This document shows, one piece after another, positions 1-12,327 of a stretch of DNA of 64,000 nucleotides. How positions within the stretch are numbered: position 1 is the first letter of the stretch; each line of letters starts with the position of its first letter. Origin of the DNA: Perca fluviatilis (taxonomy: Eukaryota; Chordata; Actinopteri; Perciformes; Percidae); contig NC_053116.1 in NCBI RefSeq assembly GCF_010015445.1, positions 25,460,607 to 25,524,606 on the forward strand, read 5' to 3'. Below the pieces are notes generated by a model. That model saw only the letters and a list, made by a program, of their open reading frames with translations, did not search any database and was not told the DNA's origin. A program made the translations under genes and the position numbers.

Positions 1-909
1 CATCATATACAAAGCTGTTAGTAAAACTTGTTTTTGTACAATAGAAATGGCTACTAACACAGTGTTATTTAAATCAATTAGATGAGACTTGTGTAAACCA
101 GAAAGAACTGTCAGGTTAAATCACCGCTTTCAATGGCCTGTGTATGTGTCACAATGTCATCAGCCATAATCAGGGATGGCACATTAACACTGGACTAGGT
201 TTTCCATGCCAGTCTTATCACGTCCCTCCCAGTCTGAACACCTCAGACAGCACAGATGTAACTCGTCTCGGTAAGTGAAACTTTTCAGCCACACACTTGT
301 GTATGTGACAACCATTGGGCCTGCTGCCCACTGCACAGAAGGTTCAACCCCAGTGTGTTCTGCAGCCATTATACGTCTGCCTGATGACCATGAGCTGGCC
401 CTTGGTCTTGACATCATAGCTGTCATACATCAGTTTTAATGGGTTGTCAACTGTACAAATGTTCATACCTTGTCTGTCTGTGGTTTGCCCAGTTCCCCCA
501 CTGCCTCTCTTACAAACAGAACACATGCCATTACTGTATTTAGGTACTTTTACAACATATTACCAAACTGAGGAGGTCAAATTAAAATGGTCATACATGG
601 AAAATGTGAAAGAAATTAGTCATGAAAACTGTCTGAAATGTTGACTATTTAATGCATTTAGAACAATTCAGCAGGTCGCAACATAAGATAATTCAAGTAG
701 AGAACTTGTGAGACCACGTGCTGTGATGCGTAAAAAAGAACCCTCGCGGTATAAATTAAGTTATGTGTGACTTGCAGAAATACATCAGGTGTTTTTGGGA
801 TGAGTTGTTTTTTCTGAGATATATGATGAGGGAGATTGGTTTTGATTTTCTTTAGGTTATATTTAACTGGGTACCCCAGCTGAAATCTTCTTAGAGACTT
901 GGCTGATAA
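1..909. other. non-coding stretch, nothing recognised
   Basis: AT-rich sequence with only short accidental reading frames. I see no splice-flanked frame, no repeat family and no RNA gene. The last 8 bases (902-909) are the target-site duplication of the element that follows. Confidence 0.5.
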
Positions 910-1563
910 CAGACTGATCTCATGAAGTGGCGTATGTATGACACGCCAATTCGTATGCCATTAATGGCGTGTTATCAAGACGCATACTCATTTTGTAGCG
1001 TGTTTATCAACGGCGTTTGGCCTCCATTGACTTACATTACCTTGTAATTACATGTGAATTGACGCTGTAGCGAATAGTATGAAAGGGCGAAAATCCGCAT
1101 AGGGAGGTTGGTGGATGGGTAAAACACAGGACTTTCACCCAGGAGAGCGGGGATCGCGTCCTGCGTGTGACTTCGTGTCCCGCATGTGGTTTTCTTTCCA
1201 CGTTTGTTGTTTTCCTAAAGCCAACCCCATTCTTTTCCTAAACTAAACCAGTTGTTCTTTTCCTAAACCCAATCCGTGTGTCACGTTTCCTAAACCTAGC
1301 CCCGTTCTTCTTTTCCTAATTCCAACCGTTTCTCCGTTTCTTCTTTTCCTAACCCAAACCGTAGCCTCGCGATAACACGTAGCCTCGCAATAACACGCCA
1401 CGTGGCACTTTCTAAAGCGTACGCTTACGCTGTGACGTTGCAGACTGCCGTCCGCTGTATACAGCGTAGACATACACGCCTTTTAGCTCAAAATGCGTAC
1501 AGCTAACACGCCACTTGGCTTTAGGAAAGTGGCGTGTATGTTTACGCAAAGTCATATCACGTT
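910..1563 (+). mobile_element. non-autonomous DNA transposon-like repeat, copy 1 (longest)
   Basis: The element is flanked by a perfect 8-bp duplication, GCTGATAA, at 902-909 and 1564-1571. It begins CAGACTGATCTCATGAAGTG. Its other end, read inward on the minus strand, is AACGTGATATGACTTTGCG, so the two ends are only loosely inverted (a shared ACACGCC block follows each). The interior at 1205-1370 holds about five imperfect repeats of a TTTTCCTAAACCCAACC-like unit. A segment near 1110-1165 resembles a degraded tRNA-like promoter head. Two further copies lie at 18617-19083 and 45944-46097, both on the minus strand. An 8-bp TSD with a CAG terminus suggests the hAT superfamily, but no transposase is present. 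The boundaries are well supported and the superfamily is inferred. Confidence 0.75.
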
Positions 1564-1571
1564 GCTGATAA

Positions 1572-2459
1572 AGTTAAATAGCTAAATGTTGCAAAATGTT
1601 GTCAACAAATATAACGACATACATAAGCAGAAAAGCATTTGAAATCACATATTATGAGCACTCTAAATTTAGCTGAAACCACAGATCCAAATCCACAGAT
1701 GTTGTAAATGGAGTCTTACAAGGCATCACTTCATTCCCCGTCTTGCCGATCCAGAGTGCTGGCCTTTTGTATGAAATGCCACATCAGCCCCTCCTGTGTT
1801 TAGGTTTTTGTTGGAACAGCCACGCAAAAGCCCTGATTGTTTAGAATTTGATGTTTATTTTCACAGTTCCTAAATGTTTTAGAGAAAACCCCTCACCGTA
1901 AAAGACTGACAGTCCAAAATCTCTGTTATGCTTTCAGCATCATTTAACTCAAACTGAAGGGTTTGTATGCTTGCAGTTTCATTCCTGCAGTCTGCTCCTG
2001 TCTACTTTAAAAGCAGACTCCTATGGGCATTTGTATATAATTTTCCAAAGGTCATAAACTGTCACTATGCCTGACGAAGTGTTGCTGCATTAAGAGGCTT
2101 GGATATTTAACCACCAATATTAAATGGAGTCACTGCTTTAAATGATGTTAGTGACAGCTGCATTTTTTTGCCATTAAATATGGAGCTCAGTGTTTCTGAA
2201 ACAGTTATTTTCAACTGATGATCATAAATGACCTGTAACAGGAAACGAGACTTACAGTGAAAAGAACGCTATTTTTATATAGTTTTTAGTAAAGCCTCTG
2301 CCCGGGTCCGATTTTTCCCGCGAAGTCACAAAATGATTTACAGCAGGTAGACGGCGGTGTAACACCAGAAAGGCCTGTGTTAGTGAGTATCCAGCCACGT
2401 AAAAGGTAGCAGGAGATTTTTTTTATATAGCCCTAATTGTATTTTTATTTTTATTTTAG
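1572..2459. other. non-coding stretch
   Basis: No gene seen. Part of 2260-2459 probably belongs to the degraded element whose right end is near 3519, because it is followed directly by the exon-like block. I could not find a left boundary with a matching terminal repeat. Confidence 0.35.
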
Positions 2460-2654
2460 AAGTTATCTGCTGTAGTTATGGCTGATACTGGGGCAGGGCC
2501 AAAAAAGGAAATTAAACGAAGAACAACTAAAAGCTAAAAGGGAAAGTGAAAGACAACGGGCGAAACCCCGAGTCACACTCGGTTAGGCTTTCAACAGATG
2601 GAGACAATTACGGGATTGTAAATGATTAAAATATGTCCCCGAATTGACCCTCAG
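2460..2654 (+). pseudogene. exon-like block inside a repeat, reading frame broken
   Basis: A pyrimidine-rich tract ending in AG (2458-2459) precedes the block and a GTATGT donor-like sequence (from 2655) follows it. An ATG at 2478 opens a 19-codon frame, MADTGAGPKKEIKRRTTKS, which stops at 2535-2537. A second frame then reads basic and polar residues including RESERQRAKPRVTLG, a stop, and AFNRWRQLRD. The combined pattern looks like one basic domain split by a frameshift and a stop. The RVxxGxAFxRWRxLRD style is familiar to me from repeat-borne proteins in fish genomes, but I cannot name the family with certainty. No intact product is expected. Confidence 0.35.
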
Positions 2655-3519
2655 GTATGTAATATGTCTATTTCATTCATAAAATAACTTTACAATGCGC
2701 AATGTGGTTGTATGCCAATAGCCTAGATTAAATTAATTAAATTAAATTACATCCCCCTTCCATTTAGCACGGACATTGTATTCCTTTTAGTCCGTGTTTG
2801 TGTTGGCCTACTATTCCCTTATCCCCCTGTACTTGAAACTTGTAACTTGAAATGTGCTATATAAATCTTTTATTACGTTCGTTGCTACAACAAACTCTTA
2901 ATGCTTTGGCTTGTGACAGTGATAGGGCTGGGCGATATGGAGAAAATCAGATATCACAATATTTTTGACCAAATACCTCGATATTGATATTGCGGCGATA
3001 TTCTAGGGTTGACAATTGGTGCTTTAACAAAATATCTTCATACTTAGATTTTAGATAAATAATCACCAGTAATGTGGACATAATGTCTAAGTGGGTAAAG
3101 GCAAATAATAGAACAGTCTGGTAAGTTCAGAAAAGTACATATCACGATATTACGATATCCAAAATCTAAGACAATATCTACTCTCATATCACGATATCGA
3201 TATAATATCAATACATTGCCCAGCCCTAGACAGTGATAGCTGGTTTAGATCACGATACATCTAGGCTAACTATGCAACAAGTGAAATGCAACGATGCATC
3301 TGTAACTTATTCCCTTATTGTAAATGAATGATTTTCAGTCTGAGCAAAATATTCATCGCGACTATATGACCTCCTGGTAACGCTAACTCCGTAATATACA
3401 GGGGGCTACAGCACTGTGAAGAAAAGACCTTTACGACAGCAGGTGTGGAAAGAACACTACCGCTTTTGTCCAAAGCAGCCGTTAGAATCAACCCAAACTG
3501 AAAGTTACACATGGCCGCT
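2655..3519. mobile_element. degraded TTAA-type element, right part
   Basis: The sequence runs to ...GTTACACATGGCCGCT followed by TTAA (3520-3523). This is the same style of end as the element at 38353-39373 (GTTACACACTGGGGCT, TTAA). The matching left end was not found, so only the right boundary is given with any weight. The element is interrupted by the hAT-type insertion at 2923-3228 and probably includes the exon-like block at 2460-2654. Confidence 0.4.
2923..3228. mobile_element. hAT-type MITE, 306 bp
   Basis: Terminal inverted repeats read TAGGGCTGGGC on the left and GCCCAGCCCTA (with one substitution) on the right. A perfect 8-bp TSD, GACAGTGA, lies at 2915-2922 and 3229-3236. The interior is AT-rich with many ATATCGATAT-like palindromic words and no reading frame. 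The 8-bp TSD and CAGGGCTG-type ends are typical of hAT non-autonomous elements in fish. It must have been mobilised in trans. Confidence 0.9.
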
Positions 3520-4027
3520 TTAAGAAGACACTTGAATGACTTTTAAAATGTGATCAAATCACTAAAGGGCCATTTCTAAAATGTCCTCATCATTCTTCAC
3601 AGTACATTACAAGTTAAAATCTGAATCACAATGTTTTACAAGTCTGGTCGTTTCTAAAAACACACACCCCTGGCATACAAAACACATTAGTCCTTGAAGT
3701 GTTACTTATTAAAGCTAATTACTCATTATACAGCTGATCCTAAACACAATGGATGAAAAGAATCTGTTAAGTAACCAGACATTCTGCCAGTCATTACTCA
3801 AACATGGCCAAGTACGTGACTTTGACTAACAAATGCAACATTTATTCCAAGCATTGATGGGCCCAGTCCTTGGTGCTTATTATGTGTACATGTGTAGAAG
3901 ACATTCAGTGACACGACAGCTTATATGATAAAACCAAAATAGCTGAATGTAGGCAAACAATTTAGCAATTTAGCCACATCAACACTTGCAGCATTTATAC
4001 CTACAGGTGTGGCAGGTTATTGTGTCT

Positions 4028-4029
<2 letters not shown>

Positions 4030-4074
<45 letters not shown>
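4030..4074. repeat. (GA)n microsatellite
   Basis: Uninterrupted GA dinucleotides, about 22 units. Confidence 0.95.
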
Positions 4075-4075
<1 letters not shown>

Positions 4076-4381
4076 CACTTTCTTTCCACTGCACTTGTTG
4101 TTGCAATGGTGAGTTTATGCAGTTTGCACTTTCCCCGAAAACTTCAGGTCTCCACATCTCCATCCCTTCTAGCTAAATAGTTTACAAAAGCACACCAGCT
4201 AATCATTAGTAATACTTGTAAACTAGCTTAAGTGTATTGTTATTTCATTTGAATAATGTTAATCATTTGCTTAATTGTTTTGTCGCAGGGCCAGAGTGTT
4301 GCTGGCTTCCACTCCTAGTTTGGTCTAGAGTCCTTGGCCATTCACAGTTTCACAATGGCCACATCTCTTTTTTCTTCTTCT

Positions 4382-4402
4382 CTTTTTTTTTTTTTTTTTT
4401 TT
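4382..4402. repeat. poly-T run
   Basis: Unbroken T-run following a TTC-rich tract. No A-box, B-box or other retroposon body is seen next to it. Confidence 0.8.
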
Positions 4403-5374
4403 ACAGTGTTTTGTTCAAAGGATGACAGCATTGCTTCTAAAGTTGGTAGTTGGAGTTTAATAGAGAAAGAATCCAGAGAGGCGCTGTTTTCAAAATACAA
4501 CTATTGCTTGAAAAAGTAATCTTTTGATTTAATTTTTTTTGTTAAGCTAATTATACTTTGGCTAATATGTGTGCCATGTCCTCCCCTTGACCTCTGGGTG
4601 AAATTTCCACTCTATTTTAGGGAATCCAGGCTTATTGTCACAGGGTCTCTGGCTCCAATTGTAGCCACCCAGGAACTGTCACTGAATACTGACCAATTTT
4701 AGTGTCAAGATTGATAGGTCAATGAACATTTTCCTGCAATTTCCCTGCCTTGGTTTCTGTTTATATTAGGACACTCTGAAAATCAACATGTAGACATCTT
4801 CTTACTGTTGATACTGTGTCAACTTTGGTATTGTTGTGTGGCACTGGAGAACATAAATGTGAATGGTCCTTCTTTCATTCACTACAGAAAAGTGGGGGAA
4901 AGAATTTTTTTAATTACATTTTTTATTTATCAGTTTAAATCCCTCTGTCTTGTGTGAAAGAAAGAAATCCAGTCAATGTTAGCCATCCACCCCCACCCCC
5001 TCCGTACACAAAGGGATTATAGTCAAGAATCATTGGAACATTCTGAGTTGGTTACAGCCGCACCTAAATCCTTTTGTCTTGTTCTGTAAATATTAAACTG
5101 CCAGTAGAGACAACGGAAAAACAGATCCAAATTCTCACACCATCCAAACATATGTGGTCTGTTTTTATTATTTAAACATTATGTGCAGAGTGTACACTGA
5201 GTTTACATTTGTCTTCCTGAGCTAAAAGGACAGACTGGAGAGCTCCAAGTGTACTGGGTTAAAGGCCAGAGTCATTGTCAGCCCCTATGAAGTAATTATG
5301 TGTTTGTGTTTATAGCATGTTGACTTCCCACTCTGTCTCTCTTCTGCACTCCATCTTTCTGCCTACATCCCCCG

Positions 5375-5400
5375 CCTCCTCCTCCTCCTCCTCCTCCTCC
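5375..5400. repeat. (CCT)n microsatellite
   Basis: About eight CCT units in a wider pyrimidine-rich tract (5330-5425). The glycine run seen on the opposite strand is only a translation of this repeat. Confidence 0.9.
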
Positions 5401-8400
5401 CTCCCTCCTCTCCCTTTCTCCCTTTCTGGTCTTTGCACAAGTCGTCTCCCTCTGGGAAGAGGTGCCTGAGATGTTGGTTTGGCCATACATCTCTGTCAAA
5501 ATCTCTATGAATAAATTAACCTTTTAAAGATTAGTCCACCCTAATACCTCAGGGTTTTTTAACCAGAAGAGCGGACTCCCTCCAGCCCCCACCCATTCTA
5601 CGCCAAGCCTCACCAACTTGCTGTTAATAGTGGAACGAGTACTTTTAAAGGCACAGACGCAATTTTTTTCACCAACTGTAAACCTCTTTTTTTTTTTCTT
5701 TTTTTTTTTATTATGATGTTAATTTTGATCCTTTGTTTTTTAATGATATTAAGATTGTGGTGTCCTGTCAACCCAGTGGCAGGTGAATCAATTTTCTCAG
5801 TTTGAGTCCTAATGTTTGAACTCAGTCGTATGTTGTACTGCATGTCATATCCATTTTTGTTTGTTTCTGTTTTGTTTCAAATAAACATACTCATATTTTC
5901 ACATCTTAATCCATTCTTTTTATCTCTTAAGATAACATTTTAATCCACACCTTAAAGACAGTGGGTCACGGGACCACATTACTAGTCACACCTCATTGAA
6001 GAGTTTGTCTATGTAAGCATATTACAAAAACATCTCTAGTTTTATCCAGTTAATACAACTTCATTTATGTTAAAATAAAAATGAAAGTTCCAAAATGTTG
6101 AAGCACAAAGCAGCTCCGCTACAACTGATACATTTTCACAAAAGACAGTTTGGGTAACATTATTAATATTCATATTTGTTTTCATTTCCAAATATGTTGT
6201 TTAGATAATGATAAAACTGGAGACGTGCCCTTCTGGACAAGTTAAGGGAATATTTAAATTTAAACTTCCTTTACCTTGTGGTATTTAATTAGAAAAAATA
6301 TACAGACACTTCACGTTCTCCTGAACCAGACACTGAATAACATAATGTACGGAATTATATGAATGCCATAATAGTGTAAGATGTGTGGTTAAGTTTATTG
6401 CTGAAAAAATTTGAAACGGAAAAAGCAGGCAAAGTTTCCTCTGGTTAGAGGGATTACATTTTGACATTACTGTACTTACACATTCTATTCGCACCATAGG
6501 AAGTACATATGTGTAGTATGACAAAGCAGCAGCTCATTGGCAGATCAAGATGCTTGTGTTTGATATTAAAAATGAGAAGAATCCAATTTTATAGACAATT
6601 TAAACCCTTCAGCTGCACGAGTTTAAATATGTTTCCTACAATCTGTTTCAACACAGCTCTGGGAGAATGTCCATTAACTCTTGTTGTTCCTTTACATAAA
6701 AACGTCTCCTTGAGTCCTGTAGTGAGAGTTTGCCAAAAGCAGGGAGCAGTTGGATCGGACTCTCCCTGGCCTTTTTCAATGATTTGGGTTGTTTAGATGG
6801 AGAACAGCACCTGGAGTAGCTCCAAGCACCCGTAGGCACACAGACTGAATGTATGTGACTCTGGCTGCCTTTGCAACATGCATGTTGATTCCCCAATATT
6901 CTGTCTTTTTGAACAGACTTGCTAAACTCAGTAAAGACAACTGCTGTGAAGATATTTACTGCTTCCACTGCAGAACAAGACATTTTGTCTTTGTTTTGGA
7001 AATGTGAAAAACGATATCTTGCTGAAAAGCATATATTTTTTTAGCAAGCAAACATAACAGTGGTCTCTTGTTGGCAATTGGGCCAGACCTATCCACCTTG
7101 GTTTTTCCAAACAAATCAGGATAATTATGAAGAACAGGTTTTAGGTTGAAATTCCTTGAAAAATAAACCATTCTTGACTGAAAGAATATGACATGTATTG
7201 GCTATGTCACTGGTTTTAGGTTTCACTCTCAGGGCAGGCAGAGGCGTCTCCTGGACTTCCTGAGCTCTAACTTGTGCCAACTCATGTACTGGGAAATTGG
7301 AGGTCCCCTTCTCCTTTATTTTGGGTAGGGAGGGGGGGGGGGAATCAGTGAGGGAGGGGTGAAGGACAAGAGTTTCTCCATTCCGCCAGTCCTCCTGGTC
7401 CTCAGTCTACCCTGTTCGACCTCATCGCTCAATCTTCGTTTACCCTCTTGACATGTTTTAGCCAAGCACTCCTGGCCTAATTTATGTCTGTAAAGACAAG
7501 CTTGGCAAAGGGGAGCTTCCAGTAAAAGGCCACTGCCTAAGCCACTGACCCACACTGCGGCAAAGTGGCTAATTTAATTTCTTTTAGATGGGAGGAGGAA
7601 GCGGTAATGTCTCTATTACCACGAAAAAAAGAAAAGAAATCTGCCATCTTGGAAAATTTGGGGCTACACAGATGTTCTGCTGGATGTGTTTTTTTCCCTG
7701 CCACATGCAGACAACTTGTGATGAGAGTCAAGAGGGTCATGCTGACCTTTGCTACAAATCTTCAACGCTTGACAACATGTGGCTCCCTAATACACAAAAC
7801 ACATCCTCTTATAGTAGAAAGGCCAGCACTGCAGAACACCGCCCAATTATCTTAGCCGGCCTCCAGACAAGTCTGGAGTGCCCTTGAGATTTATGGCCCG
7901 AATTCCCACGTCTAATGGTAAAGTAGAAGTTATTAACTTTTCAAAGTAAGTCTGTCTCTCATACCCATGCACCCATGTCCCCCTTCATTTTTGTGTCTGC
8001 ACAGGCTTAGTATAACTGCCTGATTAACAATGGCTATACAGCTGCTCTACAGGACAGGGGATTTGGGCAAAAAGTAATTATATAAATGTATTTTCCTGTA
8101 GCTAATGATGTTCTATGATACATCAGTTGTGATTCAGTATTAGTCAATACTCAATACCTGTACACTAGAGGACCAGAGATGGTTTGTTGCCTTATATCTG
8201 GGACAGCCCATCATGGGAAAAGAGGCAGTTCCTGTTTTTCCTCAGTAGGGGGCTCCAGAGATCACAGAATGCCCTTGACTCTCAGTAAGCCAAAGAGAAC
8301 ACCCCATCTTTTGGTCTGTTGCCCTGCCTCTACGCTGCCAGAACCACAACAGCAGCAACAGTCCACATATGGAAATGCTTGATTTGATATAGTGTCATTT

Positions 8401-10169
8401 TACTTTGCAGAAATGATGTTCTCCCCCTTTTTGCAACCCGCTACCACCACTAGTGATGTGGAATACGATCCAGGGTTACTACCAGTGCTGTTAAAAAAAA
8501 GAACATACTTCTTATTAAATGATTATCTACTGCCACTAAAAGATTATGGATTGGAGCTTGAACATATTTTTTCACACTGAGAATCAGTCACTGTATACCT
8601 GATAAGATGACATCTTATAATGCCTGCATAAAGGGAGCACATTGCCCTCAGATTTTTCCCTGGACCCTGTTAATAGACACCTCAGCACAACACAGTGTTG
8701 AACAAAACCGGGGAAAAAAATGTATTAAGATTGGCCAAAATGATGTTGTGACATTTTAAAGAATTTAAGGCATTTGAGGTTTAAATATGTAGGTCTATGG
8801 TGATTAATAAAAAAATTAAATCTGTGAAAGAGGGTCATTTGTCCTTTTTTCATTCAAACAAAAATCCACACAAATCCTACTATATTTTTAGTAGCAGTAA
8901 AGGGTGTCTGTGTTTTGTTCTCTAAATTTAGGACCTAGGACTAGGTTCTTGTGAGTCTTTTTTTATTTAAATCCAACCTTTCAAAGTGTATTTACTGCAC
9001 TCTTCATTCACAGCATGCAAGCAGTGCATCTATAGTTCCTTATTGCCAAGCCTTTATGTTTCAGAAATTGTTAGCCTTCTCCATGCAGTAGTTTTGGAGA
9101 ATAAATGCTGCAAACTACAAGGTTGTGACAGACTGTGAAAGGACTGATGTGCATTAGTGTTCTCAGCCTGTAAGCAGAAGGCTGCAAGTAAAATGTGTGT
9201 TCGGAAGGAATCCAGGACCCATAGAGTACAGTACAGCACAGCCACTAGCCAAGTATGCTAGGTCCAGAGGAGAAAGCAAGAAGTACAATGTTATGATGTA
9301 AGCCATCAAACCTTCAAAATAACAGTGCCAGTTGTGATTTCCTGAGATTTCCCAGAATTTTCTTTTCAAGCTGCTGGTAGTAAACGGCATTGCATCGTCA
9401 GGAAAATTTAGTTTTCCCCATTTTCGGACCGTTAGCTGTTGTGAGTGGAAAAAAGGTCCCTGCTCCAAGTGGTCAAATAACTGCAGCTCTTTCAGCTTCT
9501 GTGTACAGCCCGCCTGCTGAGATGTAAGCACTGGGCCAGACAAAACCAAACAAAACAACATTAAGCTCACTCAACGGGCTGTATTGTCTATAGCTGCAGA
9601 GACTGCAGTAAACACAATATTGTTTTCCAAAAGTGATATTACCAGAGGGCCCAGGAGGGATGATATTCTGAGAAATCCTCCCCATAATGTTAGTAGAATA
9701 TATATTGTCAGTATTTATTGGACATTTTATTCGTCATAATGTAACACATTTTCCAAATATGTACAGTAAAGTCTAAAATATTCTGAAGATGTGATGATTA
9801 TGAATTTGTGGTAATATCATGCACTGTACTGTGATCCACCTTGTTCCTTCAGAGAAGCACTTTCTCTTGAAGAATGTGTCTGGATTAATCTTGTGTTAAC
9901 CCCCACAGAAAGGATTTTCACTCCTGAGATGTCATGGGGAAAGCGAACAGAACACCTATCTGTTACCTTGTACAAAGAGAACCAGAGTTCCTCCTAACTG
10001 AACAAATGGAGCTGTCTTGTGCGAGTGGGGGACAAAGGCATTCTCACTTTCAACACCCACGCCACTGCAGCCCCAGCCCCGACTGCTACCTAAAGACCAG
10101 TAAAACTGTTCAAATGTTTCCTCCGCCCAAGAGTCTGGGCTAGTTTCCCTTAATCTCGCACTAGTTGAG

Positions 10170-10400
10170 ACCTCAGGAGTCTGTCACCTTTCCTGTCACG
10201 CTTGGCTGCCTGCAGCCCATTGGCCGGCAGCAGATTTATTTCTCCCTGTCAGGGCCAATAGCATGGCGATGTGGCTCAGCCCACTGTTTAGTTACTGTGA
10301 CAAACATGCTGATTAGAGAGGCCCGGATGATGGATGGCTCCTCGCTGGAGAGCGGCCCGAGTTTTTAGCGGGTCATAATGGGCCTGACACTGCACAGCCC
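10170..10400. promoter_or_regulatory. possible conserved non-coding element
   Basis: A mixed-composition, simple-repeat-free block containing CCATTGG and CCAAT-like words, TGTGACAAACATG and a GGGTCATAATGGGCC stretch, lying between AT-rich flanks. It has no coding frame with domain character. It is called only on texture and needs alignment to other fishes. Confidence 0.2.
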
Positions 10401-10729
10401 CTCTCGCTCTCTTTCTCCCTTTCTTTCTGTCCTCTTCTGGCGAGTTAGACCCCTCCCCCACAGGTCACACTCAAAAGGTCAGGAGTTAACGGGCCAGCCT
10501 TTGCGTATTGCCGCCAAATCAAAATGACCCTGTTTGGAGTCATATTTGTAGACACTCCATCATCATCATGACCACTGCGACACCTCTATTCCCTTCTTCC
10601 CCATGGCATTTTCTCCTGTGACCACAAGCTCCCACACGGGTAAATAGGAGGGTACACAACCCTGTTGGCTTATTTAAACTGCCGAGCCTTCTTACTCACT
10701 TTTGTGCTGTAGAGACACTCCTGTGCACG

Positions 10730-10731
<2 letters not shown>

Positions 10732-10791
<60 letters not shown>
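10732..10791. repeat. (CA)n microsatellite
   Basis: Thirty uninterrupted CA/AC units. Confidence 0.97.
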
Positions 10792-10792
<1 letters not shown>

Positions 10793-11082
10793 AGCTCCCC
10801 CCTTTAATGCAGGCTTTCTTATAGTGTTGTATTGAATTTATTTTTACCAATTGGATTGAGCATGTAGCTTGCAGAGTGTGTCGGGAGGTTTTGGTATTGA
10901 GTCATGGTTGAGAGAATGTTCTATCTGGAAATATAGGTATATAGGTCTACCACTTAATCCACTAAGACCTCTACTGGAAGCCTGGGCCTCTAAAACCTCT
11001 GGGATGGTTTCACCAAAGAATATTTAAGCTGACCTTGACATTCAAGCCAAGTGTCTTTTAATCTCTGCTACCTGGCTCACAC

Positions 11083-11120
11083 TATATATATCTATATCTA
11101 TATAGATATAGATATATATA
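11083..11120. repeat. perfect 38-bp AT-rich palindrome
   Basis: Two 19-base arms meet at 11101/11102 with no spacer. The arms are built of TATATATATC and TATATC words. It could extrude a cruciform or fold in RNA, and probably arose from an expanded TA/TATC simple repeat. Confidence 0.85.
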
Positions 11121-11411
11121 TATGGCAAAGTCTGAACCTAAGTCATTTTACCTTTGCTGTTAAACAGTCAATACACAGCAGAACCGTTGTTCTTGAACTG
11201 CAACTTCAGTAAGAGGTAATACGAGCCAGCAAGTTGGTTTGTAACGGAGTTGCTGCATAGCTTTGAATTTGAAGGGCCAGATGTTTAACCTGACTAGTGA
11301 TTTTAAATATGTGGCCAGTCAAATCTAAAGAGATGGTTTTGGCTTAGCACTGTGGAGTCCAGATCCTAGGGGCCACTTTTCCCCTGAACATCAGGATGTT
11401 GTGCCCAGAGG

Positions 11412-11412
<1 letters not shown>

Positions 11413-11490
<78 letters not shown>
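11413..11490. repeat. (TG)n microsatellite
   Basis: Thirty-nine uninterrupted TG units. Poly-His/Thr frames on the other strand here are artefacts. Confidence 0.97.
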
Positions 11491-11492
<2 letters not shown>

Positions 11493-12300
11493 AGAAGCTG
11501 GGAAAGTGCAGAGCAAGACAGCACCTCATTTGTATTCTTTTCGAAACAGATGCTCGGCTGCATTAACGACTTCTAACTAAAACATTCATAAAGTGTTATT
11601 GGATTTTTAGCAGTGGGGTTAAGAAGTGTGACCTTGGAGGTCTGAAGGTTGCCAGCTCTTCTCTCTTGTTCCCTCCCTCCCGGCATCCTCCCCTTTCCTC
11701 TTTCTCTCTGTTTGGACGCTCCGGTGACATCACAGCAGCTCCGCTTCAAATTGGATGCAGAGAGTGAGAAGTTCAGCAGTAGCCCAGGGCAGTGAATATT
11801 TTTCCATTTATTTAGGGGGGGGATGGAGGAGAGCAATGGGGAGTGGAGCAGGACATGCAGACATAAAGGGGCAGAATACATTACAGGTTAAGTAATAAGT
11901 AATCAAAATAGTACCTTCTGTGTGTATGCATAGTCTATTCAATCTCATGGTTAAGTGAGCCATAGCTCTGCTCGGGTAGAAGCCCCTTTAGACACCTGGC
12001 GGTTTTGATGAAAAAAGGTAGAGAGAATTTAGTTGGGCAGACCAAGTTAAAGGGGCATCGATGGTTGATACCTTGCTTGTTTCATCATTGTATGTTGTGT
12101 AGGCTTATATTTTTCCAGCTATAGTGACTGTCGCATAGCCTGGCACGGCAATTGTTAAAATTGCCATATTAAAATGTGGCTAGCCTCCTCTCATCTTTCC
12201 TTTTTCTTTTTAATTTTATTTCTATATTGTCTATTTGATAATACATTTTAACAAAAGTAACTCTTCTGATGAACATTTTAACACAGAAATGACAATCTTA

Positions 12301-12327
12301 TTTTTTATTTATTTATTTATTTATTTT
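12301..12327. repeat. (TTTA)n microsatellite
   Basis: About six TTTA/ATTT tetranucleotide units. Confidence 0.9.

Larger units (their letters stand above)
3524..10731. other. long non-coding stretch with simple repeats
   Basis: No gene recognised over about 7 kb. Frames of 60-135 codons here lack recognisable domains and look accidental. It holds a (GA)n tract, a T-run, a (TCC)n tract and a G-run at 7332-7342. Sections near 7400-7600 and 10170-10400 are less AT-rich and free of simple repeats. Confidence 0.5.

Noticed and set aside
1110..1165. tRNA gene in the 910-1563 repeat
   Set aside because: Only a loose tRNA-like resemblance; no closed acceptor stem can be drawn and it recurs inside repeat copies.
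11344..11563. Poly-His/Thr open frames over the (TG)n tract (also at 41585-41950, 42727-43086, 53747-53992, 54333-54572)
   Set aside because: These are translations of dinucleotide repeats and have no coding meaning.
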